Shown here piece after piece: positions 43,273 to 51,624 of a stretch of DNA of 63,719 nt (positions are counted from its first letter, which is position 1; each line of letters opens with the position of its first letter). Under the pieces are notes generated by a model, which was not told the DNA's origin, searched no databases, and saw only the letters and a program-made list of their open reading frames with translations. A program made the translations under genes and the position numbers. This DNA comes from Candidatus Cybelea sp. (GTDB lineage Bacteria > Vulcanimicrobiota > Vulcanimicrobiia > Vulcanimicrobiales > Vulcanimicrobiaceae). The stretch spans positions 1 through 63,719 of the forward strand of contig DASXFZ010000006.1 of assembly GCA_036489315.1 (NCBI GenBank), read 5' to 3'.

Positions 43273-43923
43273 CTAGAAGTTGGGGTTGGTCAGTTCGTCG
43301 ACGCCCGAGGAGTGGAGCAGATCCTTCGGGACGATCGGGCAGAACGCAACGGGCTTGGGATCTTCCATCGCTGCCGAATCCCGCTGCCAGCATTTTCCCG
43401 GCAGAATCGCGCAATAGCAGACGCGGAAATTCAGCCGCTCGTAGCCTCTGAGAAAGGGGCGCGCAAAATGCTTGCTTGTCAACGAAAATCCGAGGCCCTG
43501 CTCGCCGGGACGAACGACCGAGCCGGGTGCCGAGCTGTCGATCGTCAACCGAATACGCTCGCCGCGCGGCTTGCGTGCAACCAAATGGTCCCCCAGCAGC
43601 GCGTGCAGAATGCCGGTGAAGCTGCTCTGCGGCACACCGTCGACGAAGGCCGTCACGTTGCGTATGACCGCCGGCCCCAGGCCGTCATTTTTCACCGCGA
43701 TCGTAACCGTATCGCCGTTGACGCTTCCCGTAATGCCGACATAGGGCCAGACTTGCGCGCCCAGCTGCTCTTCGAGCACGTGGGTCTGCGATTGCATCAC
43801 GCGCGCTTGCCACCACGACGCCCCGGCGGCGAGCGTCGAGATCAGCAGCGCGCAAACCGCGATCGTGAGATCGAGGCGGACCCCACGCACGACCTTGCTA
43901 ACGCGATCGTCATCGTTGCTCAT
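43273..43923 (-). CDS. Hypothetical membrane-anchored protein
   Basis: 216 residues from the ATG at 43923. A short cytoplasmic start (SNDDDRVSKVVRGVRL) leads into one membrane helix (LTIAVCALLISTLAAGASWW), then a domain with beta strands (VWPYVGITGSVNGDTVTIAV, KNDGLGPAVIRNVTAFVDG) that resembles the small immunoglobulin-like domains of other one-helix bacterial proteins. Five cysteines and a Pro/Cys-rich tail (FCPIVPKDLLHSSGVDE) are notable. No family name is recognised. Seven bases downstream of the dehydrogenase gene. Confidence 0.72.
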   Translation of the reverse strand: MSNDDDRVSKVVRGVRLDLTIAVCALLISTLAAGASWWQARVMQSQTHVLEEQLGAQVWPYVGITGSVNGDTVTIAVKNDGLGPAVIRNVTAFVDGVPQSSFTGILHALLGDHLVARKPRGERIRLTIDSSAPGSVVRPGEQGLGFSLTSKHFARPFLRGYERLNFRVCYCAILPGKCWQRDSAAMEDPKPVAFCPIVPKDLLHSSGVDELTNPNF

Positions 43924-43930
43924 CGCCGGC

Positions 43931-44935
43931 TCAATCGAAGCAGACGATCGGTTTGACGATGCGCGCCTGTGCAAGCTCGCGATACGCCTGCGGTACGTCG
44001 TCGAGTGCAACGAAGCTCGCGCCGACCTTCTCCGCGGTCACGACCCCGCGTTCGATCAGCGAGAGCGCGTCGCGCGTGTCGTTCGGTCCGCACGAGTAGC
44101 TCGCGACGAGTCGTAGATCTCCGAAGTAAAATCGTGTCGGATCGAGCGTCACCGCGACGTCGGGTGGAAACGGGGTAAACATCACGATCGTTCCTCCGCC
44201 GGCGGCCGCTTGCGAGGCGGCCTGCATGGCCGGCACGCTCCCAGGTCCGCAGATGACCGCGTCGGCTCCTTCGGGCAGTACCTGCTCGACCTCGTCGGGA
44301 TGAAACGCGACGGCTCCGTTGGCTTTTGCTATGTCGCGCCGCTCCTCGACGAAGTCGCTGCCGTAGACCTGGGCGCCCAGCGCCGCGGCGGCGAGCACGT
44401 GCAGCTGGCCCATCACCCCGAGTCCGATCACGTAAAGGCGATCGCCGGGACGAACTCCGCTGCGGCGCAGCGACTTCACGACGCAGGCGAGCGGTTCGAC
44501 CAGCGCCGCATCGCGAAACGGGACGCTTGCGGGCAGGGCGAGCGTGTCGCGCTGATTTTCGCGCGAGACGCGAAAGTACTGCGCGAGCCCGCCGGGCTCG
44601 ATCTTCGTCGCCCGCCAGGTGGAACACTGAACGTGTTCCCCGCGCCGGCAGGCGCGGCATTCGAAGCACGGCGCGTGATGGTGCACGAAGACGCGGTCGC
44701 CGACCGCGAACGCCGATTCGCCGGCGACTTCTGCGACTACGCCCGCCGGTTCGTGGCCGAGCACGAGCGGCGCCTTGCGCCGGATGTACCAGGCCATCAC
44801 GTCACCGCTGCAGATTCCGCTGGCGATCGTTCGCACGAGCAGCTCGCCGTCTTGCAGCTGGGGAACGTCGCGCTCTTCGATGCGAATGTCGTCGACGTCG
44901 TAGAGCACGGCGGCGCGCATCGTCGAGGGTGTCAC
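43931..44935 (-). CDS. Zinc-dependent alcohol dehydrogenase (MDR family)
   Basis: 334 residues. The GTG at 44935 overlaps the stop of the next dehydrogenase. Catalytic zinc ligands are in SGICSGDVMAW (Cys), LGHEPAGVV (His-Glu) and EPLACVVKSL; the structural zinc site is CFECRACRRGEHVQC. The Rossmann loop is VIGLGVMGQLHVLAAAALGA. It resembles sorbitol/threonine dehydrogenases; substrate is unknown. Paired with a second MDR enzyme, perhaps for consecutive steps. Confidence 0.9.
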   Translation of the reverse strand: MTPSTMRAAVLYDVDDIRIEERDVPQLQDGELLVRTIASGICSGDVMAWYIRRKAPLVLGHEPAGVVAEVAGESAFAVGDRVFVHHHAPCFECRACRRGEHVQCSTWRATKIEPGGLAQYFRVSRENQRDTLALPASVPFRDAALVEPLACVVKSLRRSGVRPGDRLYVIGLGVMGQLHVLAAAALGAQVYGSDFVEERRDIAKANGAVAFHPDEVEQVLPEGADAVICGPGSVPAMQAASQAAAGGGTIVMFTPFPPDVAVTLDPTRFYFGDLRLVASYSCGPNDTRDALSLIERGVVTAEKVGASFVALDDVPQAYRELAQARIVKPIVCFD

Positions 44936-45966
44936 GGTTCGATCACCAGCTTGACGGCGTCGCCGCTATCGAGCCGCTCGAAGGCTTGCGCGATTCGTTC
45001 GAGCGGATAGCTCCCCGAGATCAGCGCGCTCAGCGGGAGGGCGTGCGAGCAGATCAGCTCGTAGGCCGTACGAACGTCATCCGGCGTGAAGTGAAAGGGC
45101 GCGACGAGCTGCACCTCGTCGTAGTGCAGGCGCGCTGCGTCGAACGATACGTTCGTCCCCGAGGGGAGCCCCGCGAAGAACGAGACGCGGCCGCCGCGGC
45201 GCGCGAGCGCCGGCGCCCGTTCCCACATCTGCGCGCTTCCGGTGCACTCGACGACGGCGTCGGCCCCGCGACCGGCAGTCCGCTGCGCGATCACGTCTTC
45301 CATCACGATTGCGCGTGTATCGAAATTCTCCAAGCCGAGTTCGCTCGCGAGCGCGGCCCGCTGCGGATTACGCCCGAAGAGGAGCACCTCGACGCCCCGG
45401 CCGCGCAGCAGCAGCGCGTGGAGGATGCCGAAGCCCCCGGTCCCCACAACGGCGACGACCGAGCCCGCCTGCGCGCCGAGCAGTTCGACTGAATGAACCA
45501 CGCACGAGAGGGGCTCGAGAAACGCGCCCTCGACCCAGCTGACGTCGTCGGGCTTCTGGAAGCAGTTGCGATCGACGACGCGCTGCGGCACGGCGATCGT
45601 ATCCGAATACGCACCGAGGATCATCGCCGGCATGATCGATTCGCAGAGTTCCTCTTGCGCGTTGCGGCACCAAAAGCACGCGCCGCAGGGCGCGGTGTGG
45701 ACGCACATCACGGGATCGCCCGGCTCGAAGGCCGTCACGCCCTCGCCGACCGCGGCAACCTCGCCGGAAAACTCGTGGCCAAAGCGGGTCGGCATCGGCA
45801 TCTTCGGGTGGCCGCGCCGATAGGTTTTCAGATCGGTACCGTCGGTCAGCGCGGCGCGAACGCGCACCACGATGCCGCCCGGCTCGGCCCGCGGCGCGGC
45901 CTCTTCCCGCAGCTCGATCCGCTGCGGTTCGACCAGCATCGCAACGCGCGAACGGCCGTCGATCAC
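44932..45966 (-). CDS. MDR-family dehydrogenase with altered catalytic zinc site
   Basis: 344 residues from GTG at 45966 (overlapping the thioesterase stop). The structural zinc site APCGACFWCRNAQEELC and the His-Glu of RFGHEFSGEV are present, and the NAD loop VVGTGGFGILHALLLRGRG is good. At the first catalytic ligand, where most relatives have C-G-T/S-D, this protein reads ALTDGTDLKTYRRG, with no Cys. The Asp might serve as ligand or the site may be empty. Substrate is unknown. Confidence 0.88.
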   Translation of the reverse strand: MIDGRSRVAMLVEPQRIELREEAAPRAEPGGIVVRVRAALTDGTDLKTYRRGHPKMPMPTRFGHEFSGEVAAVGEGVTAFEPGDPVMCVHTAPCGACFWCRNAQEELCESIMPAMILGAYSDTIAVPQRVVDRNCFQKPDDVSWVEGAFLEPLSCVVHSVELLGAQAGSVVAVVGTGGFGILHALLLRGRGVEVLLFGRNPQRAALASELGLENFDTRAIVMEDVIAQRTAGRGADAVVECTGSAQMWERAPALARRGGRVSFFAGLPSGTNVSFDAARLHYDEVQLVAPFHFTPDDVRTAYELICSHALPLSALISGSYPLERIAQAFERLDSGDAVKLVIEP

Positions 45967-46421
45967 GGCGCCGGTTCGGCCACGCAGCTCAGCAGCGCCG
46001 CGCGAACGGGCTCGGGCAGCGGACGGCTCTTGCGCGTCGCATCGTCGATCGTCGCGACGACGAAGGTCCACGCCGCGCCCGCCTCGCCGGTTCGTTCGTT
46101 AAAGAAGACGGTCTTCCAGCGTACGCTCGACGAACCGACGCGCTCGATATGCGTGCGCATGCGCAGCCAGTCGCTCATGCGCGCCGGCGCGTGATACTCG
46201 GCGTCGACCTTGACGCGCGGCAGCCAGAAGCCGTACTCGGTGAAGACGCTTTCATAGGGAAAGCCGAGCTCGGCGAACATCTGCATCTCCGCATACTCGG
46301 CAAAACGGGAATAGGCGGCAAAGTACATGATGCCGACGACGTCGACGTCGGCCCACTGTACCTGCAGCCGCGCCTCAAACGTGCGCGCACCGGCCGGGAG
46401 CATCTCTTTATAGCGTGCCAT
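45963..46421 (-). CDS. Acyl-CoA thioesterase, 4HBT hot-dog fold (YbgC/FadM-like)
   Basis: 152 residues. The family pattern is clear: RLQVQWADVDVVGIMYFAAY (catalytic Asp in WADVD), FAEYAEMQMFAELGFPYESV, and AEYHAPARMSDWLRMRTHIE. Members hydrolyse acyl-CoA or related thioesters; the chain preferred here cannot be told. Its 5' end overlaps ribE by 14 bases, so it belongs to the ribD-ribE operon. Confidence 0.9.
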   Translation of the reverse strand: MARYKEMLPAGARTFEARLQVQWADVDVVGIMYFAAYSRFAEYAEMQMFAELGFPYESVFTEYGFWLPRVKVDAEYHAPARMSDWLRMRTHIERVGSSSVRWKTVFFNERTGEAGAAWTFVVATIDDATRKSRPLPEPVRAALLSCVAEPAP

Positions 46422-46992
46422 GATACCGTGCGATCGGATCGACCTCCAGGTTGACGCGGCTCCCGGGCGGCCGCGCGGCGAGCGTCGTGCGCGCCAGCGT
46501 CTCGGGGATCAGCGCGATCTCAAACCAGCCTTCGCCGGCGGCGGCGACGGTCAAGCTGACCCCGTCGACGGTGACGAACGCTTTCGGAACGATCGAGCGC
46601 GTCAAGGCTGCGGGCAGCTCGAGCCGCATTCGCTCGCCTTGGCCCTCGGCAACGCGCGAAAGCACTTCGGCCGCGGCATCGCCGTGACCGTAGACGAAAT
46701 GGCCGCCGACGCGATCGCCGACGCGCAGCGCGTACTCGACGTTGACCACGTCTGCGGTCCGCAAGTCCCCCGTGGTGCTGCAGGCTATCGTCTCGGGAAT
46801 CACGTCGAACGCAACAGCCGCTGCGGCCACCGCGGTTGCGGTCAGGCAGATTCCGTTGATCGCGATCGAATCGCCGGGGGCCGGGTGCTCCGCCTCGACG
46901 CCCTCGCAGTTCACCACGAGCCGCGCCCCGCCGTCGCTGCGAAACTTGTTCGAGACGACCGTGCCGCGATAGCGAATCAGCCCGCTAAACAT
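46408..46992 (-). CDS. ribE: Riboflavin synthase alpha subunit
   Basis: Dismutates two lumazines to riboflavin. 194 residues from the ATG at 46992, which begins MFSGLIRYRGTVV, the canonical start. The two barrel repeats are visible: PGDSIAINGICLTATAV with YALRVGDRVGGHFVYGHGDA, then AFVTVDGVSLTVAAAGEGWF with LARTTLAARPPGSRVNLEVD. Overlaps ribD by 8 bases and the thioesterase by 14. Confidence 0.95.
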   Translation of the reverse strand: MFSGLIRYRGTVVSNKFRSDGGARLVVNCEGVEAEHPAPGDSIAINGICLTATAVAAAAVAFDVIPETIACSTTGDLRTADVVNVEYALRVGDRVGGHFVYGHGDAAAEVLSRVAEGQGERMRLELPAALTRSIVPKAFVTVDGVSLTVAAAGEGWFEIALIPETLARTTLAARPPGSRVNLEVDPIARYHGTL

Positions 46993-48088
46993 TGGCAAAG
47001 ACTCCGCTGACGAGCAGATCGTCGCCGATTCGCTCGGTGCGATCGAAGCGCAAGCGCCTCCCCTGGAGTTCCGCGCCGGCCAGCACCGGGACGCTGGTTT
47101 CACCGTGCAACAACAGCGGCGCGATCAGCCAATAGAAACGATCGGCTTGGCGCGCGGCGATCAGCCGCCCTGCCAGCGTCGGGCCTCCCTCGCACACGAC
47201 GCTGAAGATGCCTTTTGCGCGCAGCGCCTCGAGCGCTTGCGCAAGGTCGAGGCGGCGGCTATCCGGCGCTCCAACCGCGACGACCTCGGCGACTTCGCGC
47301 AGCTCGCTCAACGTCTCGATTACGCCCCCGGGGGCGAGCACGATTGTGCGCGCATAACCCGCCTCTCCCGCGAAGACTCGACTACGCGAGGTGAGGCCTT
47401 CGCGCTCGCAGACGACCACGCGAACGTACGGACGCAGACGATCGCGCGGCGGACGCACGGTCAGCTGCGGATCGTCGACCGCAACGGTGCCGGCGCCGAC
47501 CATCACCGCGTCGTACGCGATGCGCAGGCTGCGGACGAACGCGCGGCTCTGCTCGCCGCTCAACCATTCCGCAACGCCCGGACGGGGAGCGATCGCACCG
47601 TCGAGCGACATCGCCATCTTCACCGCGAGATAGGGCCGCGCGAGGCTCGCCGCCCGCTCGAAGACTTCGATCAAGGCGCGTGCGGCATCGTCGTTTGCAA
47701 CCACGACGTCGACGCCTTGACGGCGCAGATCGCCCGCGCCGCCGTGCTGCGCGGGGTCGAGCGCGCCGGCGACGACACGCGCGATACCGGCCTCGACCAG
47801 CGCGCCGGCACACGGCGGCGTTGCGCCCACGTGACCGCAAGGCTCGAGCGAGACGTAGAGCGTCGCACCGCGCGCCGCGTGACCCGCTTGTTCGAGCGCT
47901 AGCGTCTCTGCGTGCGCCTCTCCCGCCCGATGATGGTAGCCTTCGCCGACGATGCGGTTCTCGCGCACGATGACCGCGCCGACCGGCGGATTGGGCGAGG
48001 TGCTGCCGATGCCGCGGGCCGCCAGCTCGTAGGCGCGCTGCAGGTAGACTTCGTCGAGCGGTGTCAGCTTGCCATCGGAGTACTCCAC
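46985..48088 (-). CDS. ribD: Bifunctional diaminohydroxyphosphoribosylaminopyrimidine deaminase / reductase
   Basis: 367 residues. The N-terminal deaminase has the zinc site HAETLALEQAG and LYVSLEPCGHVGATPPC, and SPNPPVGAVIVRENRIVGEG. The C-terminal reductase has YLAVKMAMSLDGAIAPRPG, DAVMVGAGTVAVDDPQLTVR and FSVVCEGGPTLAGRLI. Both activities look intact. Its ATG lies 25 bases inside the end of comF. Confidence 0.95.
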   Translation of the reverse strand: MEYSDGKLTPLDEVYLQRAYELAARGIGSTSPNPPVGAVIVRENRIVGEGYHHRAGEAHAETLALEQAGHAARGATLYVSLEPCGHVGATPPCAGALVEAGIARVVAGALDPAQHGGAGDLRRQGVDVVVANDDAARALIEVFERAASLARPYLAVKMAMSLDGAIAPRPGVAEWLSGEQSRAFVRSLRIAYDAVMVGAGTVAVDDPQLTVRPPRDRLRPYVRVVVCEREGLTSRSRVFAGEAGYARTIVLAPGGVIETLSELREVAEVVAVGAPDSRRLDLAQALEALRAKGIFSVVCEGGPTLAGRLIAARQADRFYWLIAPLLLHGETSVPVLAGAELQGRRLRFDRTERIGDDLLVSGVFANV

Positions 48089-48686
48089 GGGTCAGGGCTG
48101 TTCGCCACGGCAACGACTATCGCATGGTTCACCATCCCGCCGGCCTCTCGGACGGCACCGGCGCAGTCGCGCAGCGTCGATCCGGTCGTGCAAACGTCGT
48201 CGAAGAGTGTCACGCAGCGGCCTGCCACCTCGGAGGCGTCGCCGCCGAAACGTCCGCGCGCCGCCAAGCGCGAGGCGCGGGAGCGGCCGCGCTGGGCGTC
48301 GCCCGAGCGCTGACTCAATGCGAGCACGACGCGCGCTCCGGCGACGCTAGCGGCGATGCGCGCTACCAGCGCCACGCCATCCATGCCGCGCAACCGCCGA
48401 CGCTTTAGGGTCGTTGGCACCGGAAGCAGTACCGCGTCGCGCGCGACCAGCGGCGCGGCGAGGCGGCCAAGCGCCTCGGCGACGTCGCGGCGGCCGTCTT
48501 TGAGCGCTAGGATCGCATCGCGCAGCCTTCCCTCATAGGAAGCGACCCGCTGACACGCAGCGACCGAAACCGTGCCTCGATTCCCGGGCCATTCGGCGCG
48601 CACGCACTGCAGAGGCCCGAGCCGAACGCGTTGCAGCCCGCGCATTGCGCCGGAAACACAAAGTCGAGCAGCGGCCGAAGATCCAC
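48064..48686 (-). pseudogene. comF: ComF family phosphoribosyltransferase-like protein, single-base frameshift
   Basis: Competence-related PRT-fold protein. A GTG at 48686 with GGAG six bases upstream gives the classical start VDLRPLLDFVFPAQCAGCNA then GSGLCSACA (zinc-finger Cys pairs). Near 48575 one base is missing (GAGGCACGG), and the frame moves to VASYEGRLRDAILALKDGRR, LLPVPTTLKRRRLRGMDGVA and the PRPP loop VTLFDDVCTTGSTLRDCAGA. With the base restored it is 207 residues, near the family norm. Downstream ribD overlaps its end. The structured repeat lies just upstream of its start. Confidence 0.82.
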
Positions 48687-48715
48687 GCGACTCCATCACA
48701 CACTCCACGCAAAAA

Positions 48716-48877
48716 TCTAGGGTTTGAAGAAGCCCCACTAGTATTGGGCTCGGACACATTCGTCGAGCCACATCCATGTGGCTCTCCTATCGTCTGCCTC
48801 GCGCCTTCCGCATCCGGCTTCGGCACTCGGTCAGACGGTCCTCACCCAACAGTAGTGGGGCTTCTCCAAACCCTAGA
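48716..48877. repeat. Structured repeat unit, copy 2: conserved core in a 33-bp locus-specific inverted repeat
   Basis: Inverted repeats at 48716-48748 and 48845-48877 match at 30 of 33 positions (left end TCTAGGGTTTGAAGAAGCC) and share nothing with those of copy 1 except the terminal TCTA/TAGA. The core differs from copy 1 at 6 of 88 positions. Four of these form two compensatory pairs in the hairpin (here GAGCCACA-TCCA-TGTGGCTC). The right repeat contains the TAG stop of a duplicated gene tail. Confidence 0.9.
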
Positions 48878-49055
48878 CGTTTGCAACTCCGTCGGTGGCG
48901 ACCAGCGTGTCGTCGAGGGTGAGACCTCCCGCGACATCGTAGCTGCAGTCGACGAGGCTTCTTCAAACCCTAGATGTTTGCACCCCGTCGGTAGCGACGA
49001 GCGTGTCGTCGAGCGTGACGCCGCCCGCGACGTCGTAGTCGCGGCCGACGACGGT
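48860..49055 (-). repeat. Diverged tandem duplication of the nucleotidyltransferase gene end
   Basis: About 98 bp (48958-49055), covering the last codons and stop of the 48963-50000 gene plus GCTTCTTCAAACCCTAGA, is repeated at 48860-48957 at roughly 80% identity. The outer copy still reads LTLDDTLVATDGVANV followed by TAG in frame. The structured repeat starts exactly at that outer stop. Confidence 0.75.
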
Positions 49056-50000
49056 GTCGCGCAGCGTTGCGCCGGGACCGATCGTTGAATCCTGCCAGAC
49101 GATGCTGCGCTCGAGCAGCGCGCCCGAGCGAACGCAGACGCCGTCGTCGAGGACGCTCGGGCCGACGATCGCGGCTCCGTCCTCGATGCGTACCGCGGCA
49201 CCAATACGAACCGGCCCTTCGATGCGCACGTCGCTGCCCAGCTTTGCCGACGCGTCGATGCCGTCGGCTCGCGTCTGGGGGATGCGAACGACGCCGCGAA
49301 TCACGTCGTAGCTCGCCCGCCGGTACTCCGACGGCGTGCCGATGTCCGACCAGTAAGCGCCCTGGGCGTCGAAGCCATAGAACGCTTCGCCCGCGCTCTG
49401 CAGCGCGGGGAAGACCTGCTTGCCGAAGTCGTAAAACTCGTCTGCCGGAATCCGGTTGAAGATCTCCGGCGAGAAAAAGTAGACGCCGGTGTTTGCGAGC
49501 TTACTGCGCTCCGTGCCTTTTGCGGGTTTCTCCTGAAAGCCGACGATCTTTCCTCGATCGCCCAGCACGACCACACCGTACTGATCGACCTCCTCGCACT
49601 CAACCAAACCGATCGTCGCAATTGCCTCGCGGTCGCGATGAAAGGCGAGCACCTTGTCGAGCGGTATGTCGGTGACTTCGTCGCAGCCGATTACGAGAAA
49701 CGGCCCGTCGTCGAAGAACGACTCGACCTTCTTCAGCCCGCCCGCGCTCCCGAGCAACTCCGGTTCGTACGAGTACTGCAAACGCACGCCGTACTCCGAT
49801 CCGTCGCCGAGCGTTTGGGCGATCGCATCGGCGAGATAGTGAGTGTTGATCACGATCTCGTCGAAGCCGAACGCCTTCAAGTAGCGCATCAGGTGGATCG
49901 CGTTGGGAACTCCCGCGACCGGCACGAGCGGCTTGGGGACAGATTTAGTCAGCGGGTAGAGCCTCGTCGAGAGGCCGCCCGCCAAGATCATCGCTTTCAC
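48963..50000 (-). CDS. NDP-sugar pyrophosphorylase (nucleotidyltransferase plus left-handed beta-helix)
   Basis: 345 residues. The N-terminal nucleotidyltransferase has MKAMILAGGLSTRLYPLTKS (NTP loop with GGxxTRL) and PKPLVPVAGVP, FLVIGCDEVTDIPL, and NTGVYFFSPEIFNRIPADEF. From about residue 250 hexapeptide-type repeats follow (SDVRIEGPVRIGAAVRIEDG, TIGPGATLRDTVVGRDYDV). The group contains mannose-1-phosphate guanylyltransferases and glucose-1-phosphate transferases. It overlaps the WecG-type gene, which fits surface polysaccharide synthesis. The 3' end is tandemly duplicated downstream. Confidence 0.9.
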   Translation of the reverse strand: MKAMILAGGLSTRLYPLTKSVPKPLVPVAGVPNAIHLMRYLKAFGFDEIVINTHYLADAIAQTLGDGSEYGVRLQYSYEPELLGSAGGLKKVESFFDDGPFLVIGCDEVTDIPLDKVLAFHRDREAIATIGLVECEEVDQYGVVVLGDRGKIVGFQEKPAKGTERSKLANTGVYFFSPEIFNRIPADEFYDFGKQVFPALQSAGEAFYGFDAQGAYWSDIGTPSEYRRASYDVIRGVVRIPQTRADGIDASAKLGSDVRIEGPVRIGAAVRIEDGAAIVGPSVLDDGVCVRSGALLERSIVWQDSTIGPGATLRDTVVGRDYDVAGGVTLDDTLVATDGVQTSRV

Positions 50001-50725
50001 GGTCGGAGTTGATCCAGTGCGACGAGCGCGGCGAAGTGCGGAAGGGCGAGTTGGCGGCGCCAGCGCCGCGGTTCTTTAACGAGCCGGTAGAGCCATTCCA
50101 AGCGCAGGCGCTGCACGATCTGCGGCGCACGAGCGACGCGGCCGGAGATCACGTCGAACGAGCCTCCGACGCCGATGCCGACGCCGCATCCCGTCTCGCG
50201 CAGGTGATCGGCCAGCCAAAACTCCTGGCGCGGCGAGCCCATGCCGACGAAGAGCAGCCGTGCGCCGCTCGCGGCGATCTCCTTGACGACCTGCGGCGTC
50301 TGTTCGCGGGTGAAGTAGCCGTCGCGCGTTCCGGCGATCTGCAAGCCCGGGAAGCGCACTTCTAAGATCGCGGCCGCGTCGGCGGCGACACCTTGGGCAC
50401 CGCCCAGAAAATAGACCGGAATCTCGGCGACGGCGGCGCCCGCGCAGAGGTGTTCCAAGAGCTCGACGCCCGCGACGCGATCGCGCAGCGGCGCGCCTCG
50501 CCAGCGCGCCACCGTGAGCACGCCGGCCGTATCGCAGAGCGAGAGGGCGCTCTCGTTGACGATGCTGCGGAACTTCGCATCCTTTTGCGCGTACACGACC
50601 ATCTCGGTGCCGAGCGTTACGACCTGCGCACCGCTGCCGCCTCGCGCCAAGTCGAGAATATTCTCCGTCGCCTCGTCTGCATCGATCGGATCGAGACGGC
50701 AGCCGAGGATTTGAAGCGAGCTCAC
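49997..50725 (-). CDS. WecG/TagA/CpsF family glycosyltransferase
   Basis: 242 residues from GTG at 50725 (GTGA with the dapA stop). GT26 marks are VVTLGTEMVVYAQKDAKFRS, LSLCDTAGVLTVARWRGAPL, PVYFLGGAQGVAADAAAILE, LLFVGMGSPRQEFWLADHLR and GVGIGVGGSFDVISGRVARA, and the end RLRLEWLYRLVKEPRRWRRQ. Enzymes of this family add N-acetylmannosamine-type sugars to lipid-linked carriers at the membrane face. It is coupled to the sugar-nucleotide gene downstream. Confidence 0.93.
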   Translation of the reverse strand: MSSLQILGCRLDPIDADEATENILDLARGGSGAQVVTLGTEMVVYAQKDAKFRSIVNESALSLCDTAGVLTVARWRGAPLRDRVAGVELLEHLCAGAAVAEIPVYFLGGAQGVAADAAAILEVRFPGLQIAGTRDGYFTREQTPQVVKEIAASGARLLFVGMGSPRQEFWLADHLRETGCGVGIGVGGSFDVISGRVARAPQIVQRLRLEWLYRLVKEPRRWRRQLALPHFAALVALDQLRP

Positions 50726-51624
50726 CGGGACTCGACGGGGTGCGACACGTAGGCGGCCAGCAGCGGGCGCAGCCGATCGGCAACGGCCGGCGGGATCTCG
50801 TCGAGCGGCAGCCGGCACGAGCCGACGCGAAAGCCAAGCTGCGCCATCGCCCACTTCACCGCGATCGGGCTGGTCGTTGCGAAGAGCGCGTCGATGAGCG
50901 GCAGCAGCGAAGCGTGAATCTGCGCGGCGTCGTCTGGGCGGCCGTTGCGATAAGCGTCGACCATTGCGTAGTACTCGCGCGAACAGAGGTGCGAGGCGAC
51001 GCCGACGACGCCGTCGGCCCCTAGTGCCAAGCACGGCAGAAAGAGGTGGTCGTCGCCTGCCCAAACGATGAAACGCTCCCCGCGATCGCGCAGGATCATT
51101 CCGATCTGCTTGAGATCGCCGCTCGACTCTTTGACGCCGGCGACGTTGGGATTTCGCCGGGCGATCTCGAGCAGCGTCTCGGGAAGCATGTTCGCTCCGG
51201 TGCGTCCGGGAATGTTGTAGATGACGACCGGCAGCGGCGTCGTCTGCGCGATCGCCGAAAAATGCGCGATCATGCCGCTCTGCGTCGGCTTGTTGTAGTA
51301 GGGCACGACCGCGAGAATTGCGTCGGCGCCGGCGGCTGCCGCATCGCGGGCCGCGGTGACGGATTCGCGCGTCGAGTTCGTGCCGGCGTTGGCGACGATA
51401 TACGCAGAATTGCCGACGGTCTCTTTGACGGCGCGATAGAGCTCGACGCGCTCGCCCGGCTCGAGCGTCTGGCCTTCACCGGTAGATCCGGCCAGGATCA
51501 GGCCGTCGTTGCCGCGCTCGACGAGCCAGCGCGCCAAGCGCTGCGCCTCGCGCAGATCGAGTTCACCGTGCTCGTCGAACGGGGTCACCATCGCGGTGAG
51601 AATCACTCCGAGTTGCGAGTTCAT
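50722..51624 (-). CDS. dapA: 4-hydroxy-tetrahydrodipicolinate synthase
   Basis: Condenses pyruvate with aspartate semialdehyde, first step of the lysine/DAP branch. 300 residues. Marks are GVILTAMVTPFDEHGELDLR, LILAGSTGEGQTLEPGERVE, AVVPYYNKPTQSGMIAHF, VIYNIPGRTGANM with the Tyr, and NVAGVKESSGDLKQIG with the Schiff-base Lys. Overlaps lysC (ATGA) and the WecG-type gene (GTGA). Confidence 0.96.
   Translation of the reverse strand: MNSQLGVILTAMVTPFDEHGELDLREAQRLARWLVERGNDGLILAGSTGEGQTLEPGERVELYRAVKETVGNSAYIVANAGTNSTRESVTAARDAAAAGADAILAVVPYYNKPTQSGMIAHFSAIAQTTPLPVVIYNIPGRTGANMLPETLLEIARRNPNVAGVKESSGDLKQIGMILRDRGERFIVWAGDDHLFLPCLALGADGVVGVASHLCSREYYAMVDAYRNGRPDDAAQIHASLLPLIDALFATTSPIAVKWAMAQLGFRVGSCRLPLDEIPPAVADRLRPLLAAYVSHPVESR

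Noticed and set aside
48533-48826. A separate small gene starting inside the structured repeat
   Set aside because: Its later codons are the true first frame of comF out of register with the repeat part; the GTG at 48686 with its ribosome binding site explains comF better.
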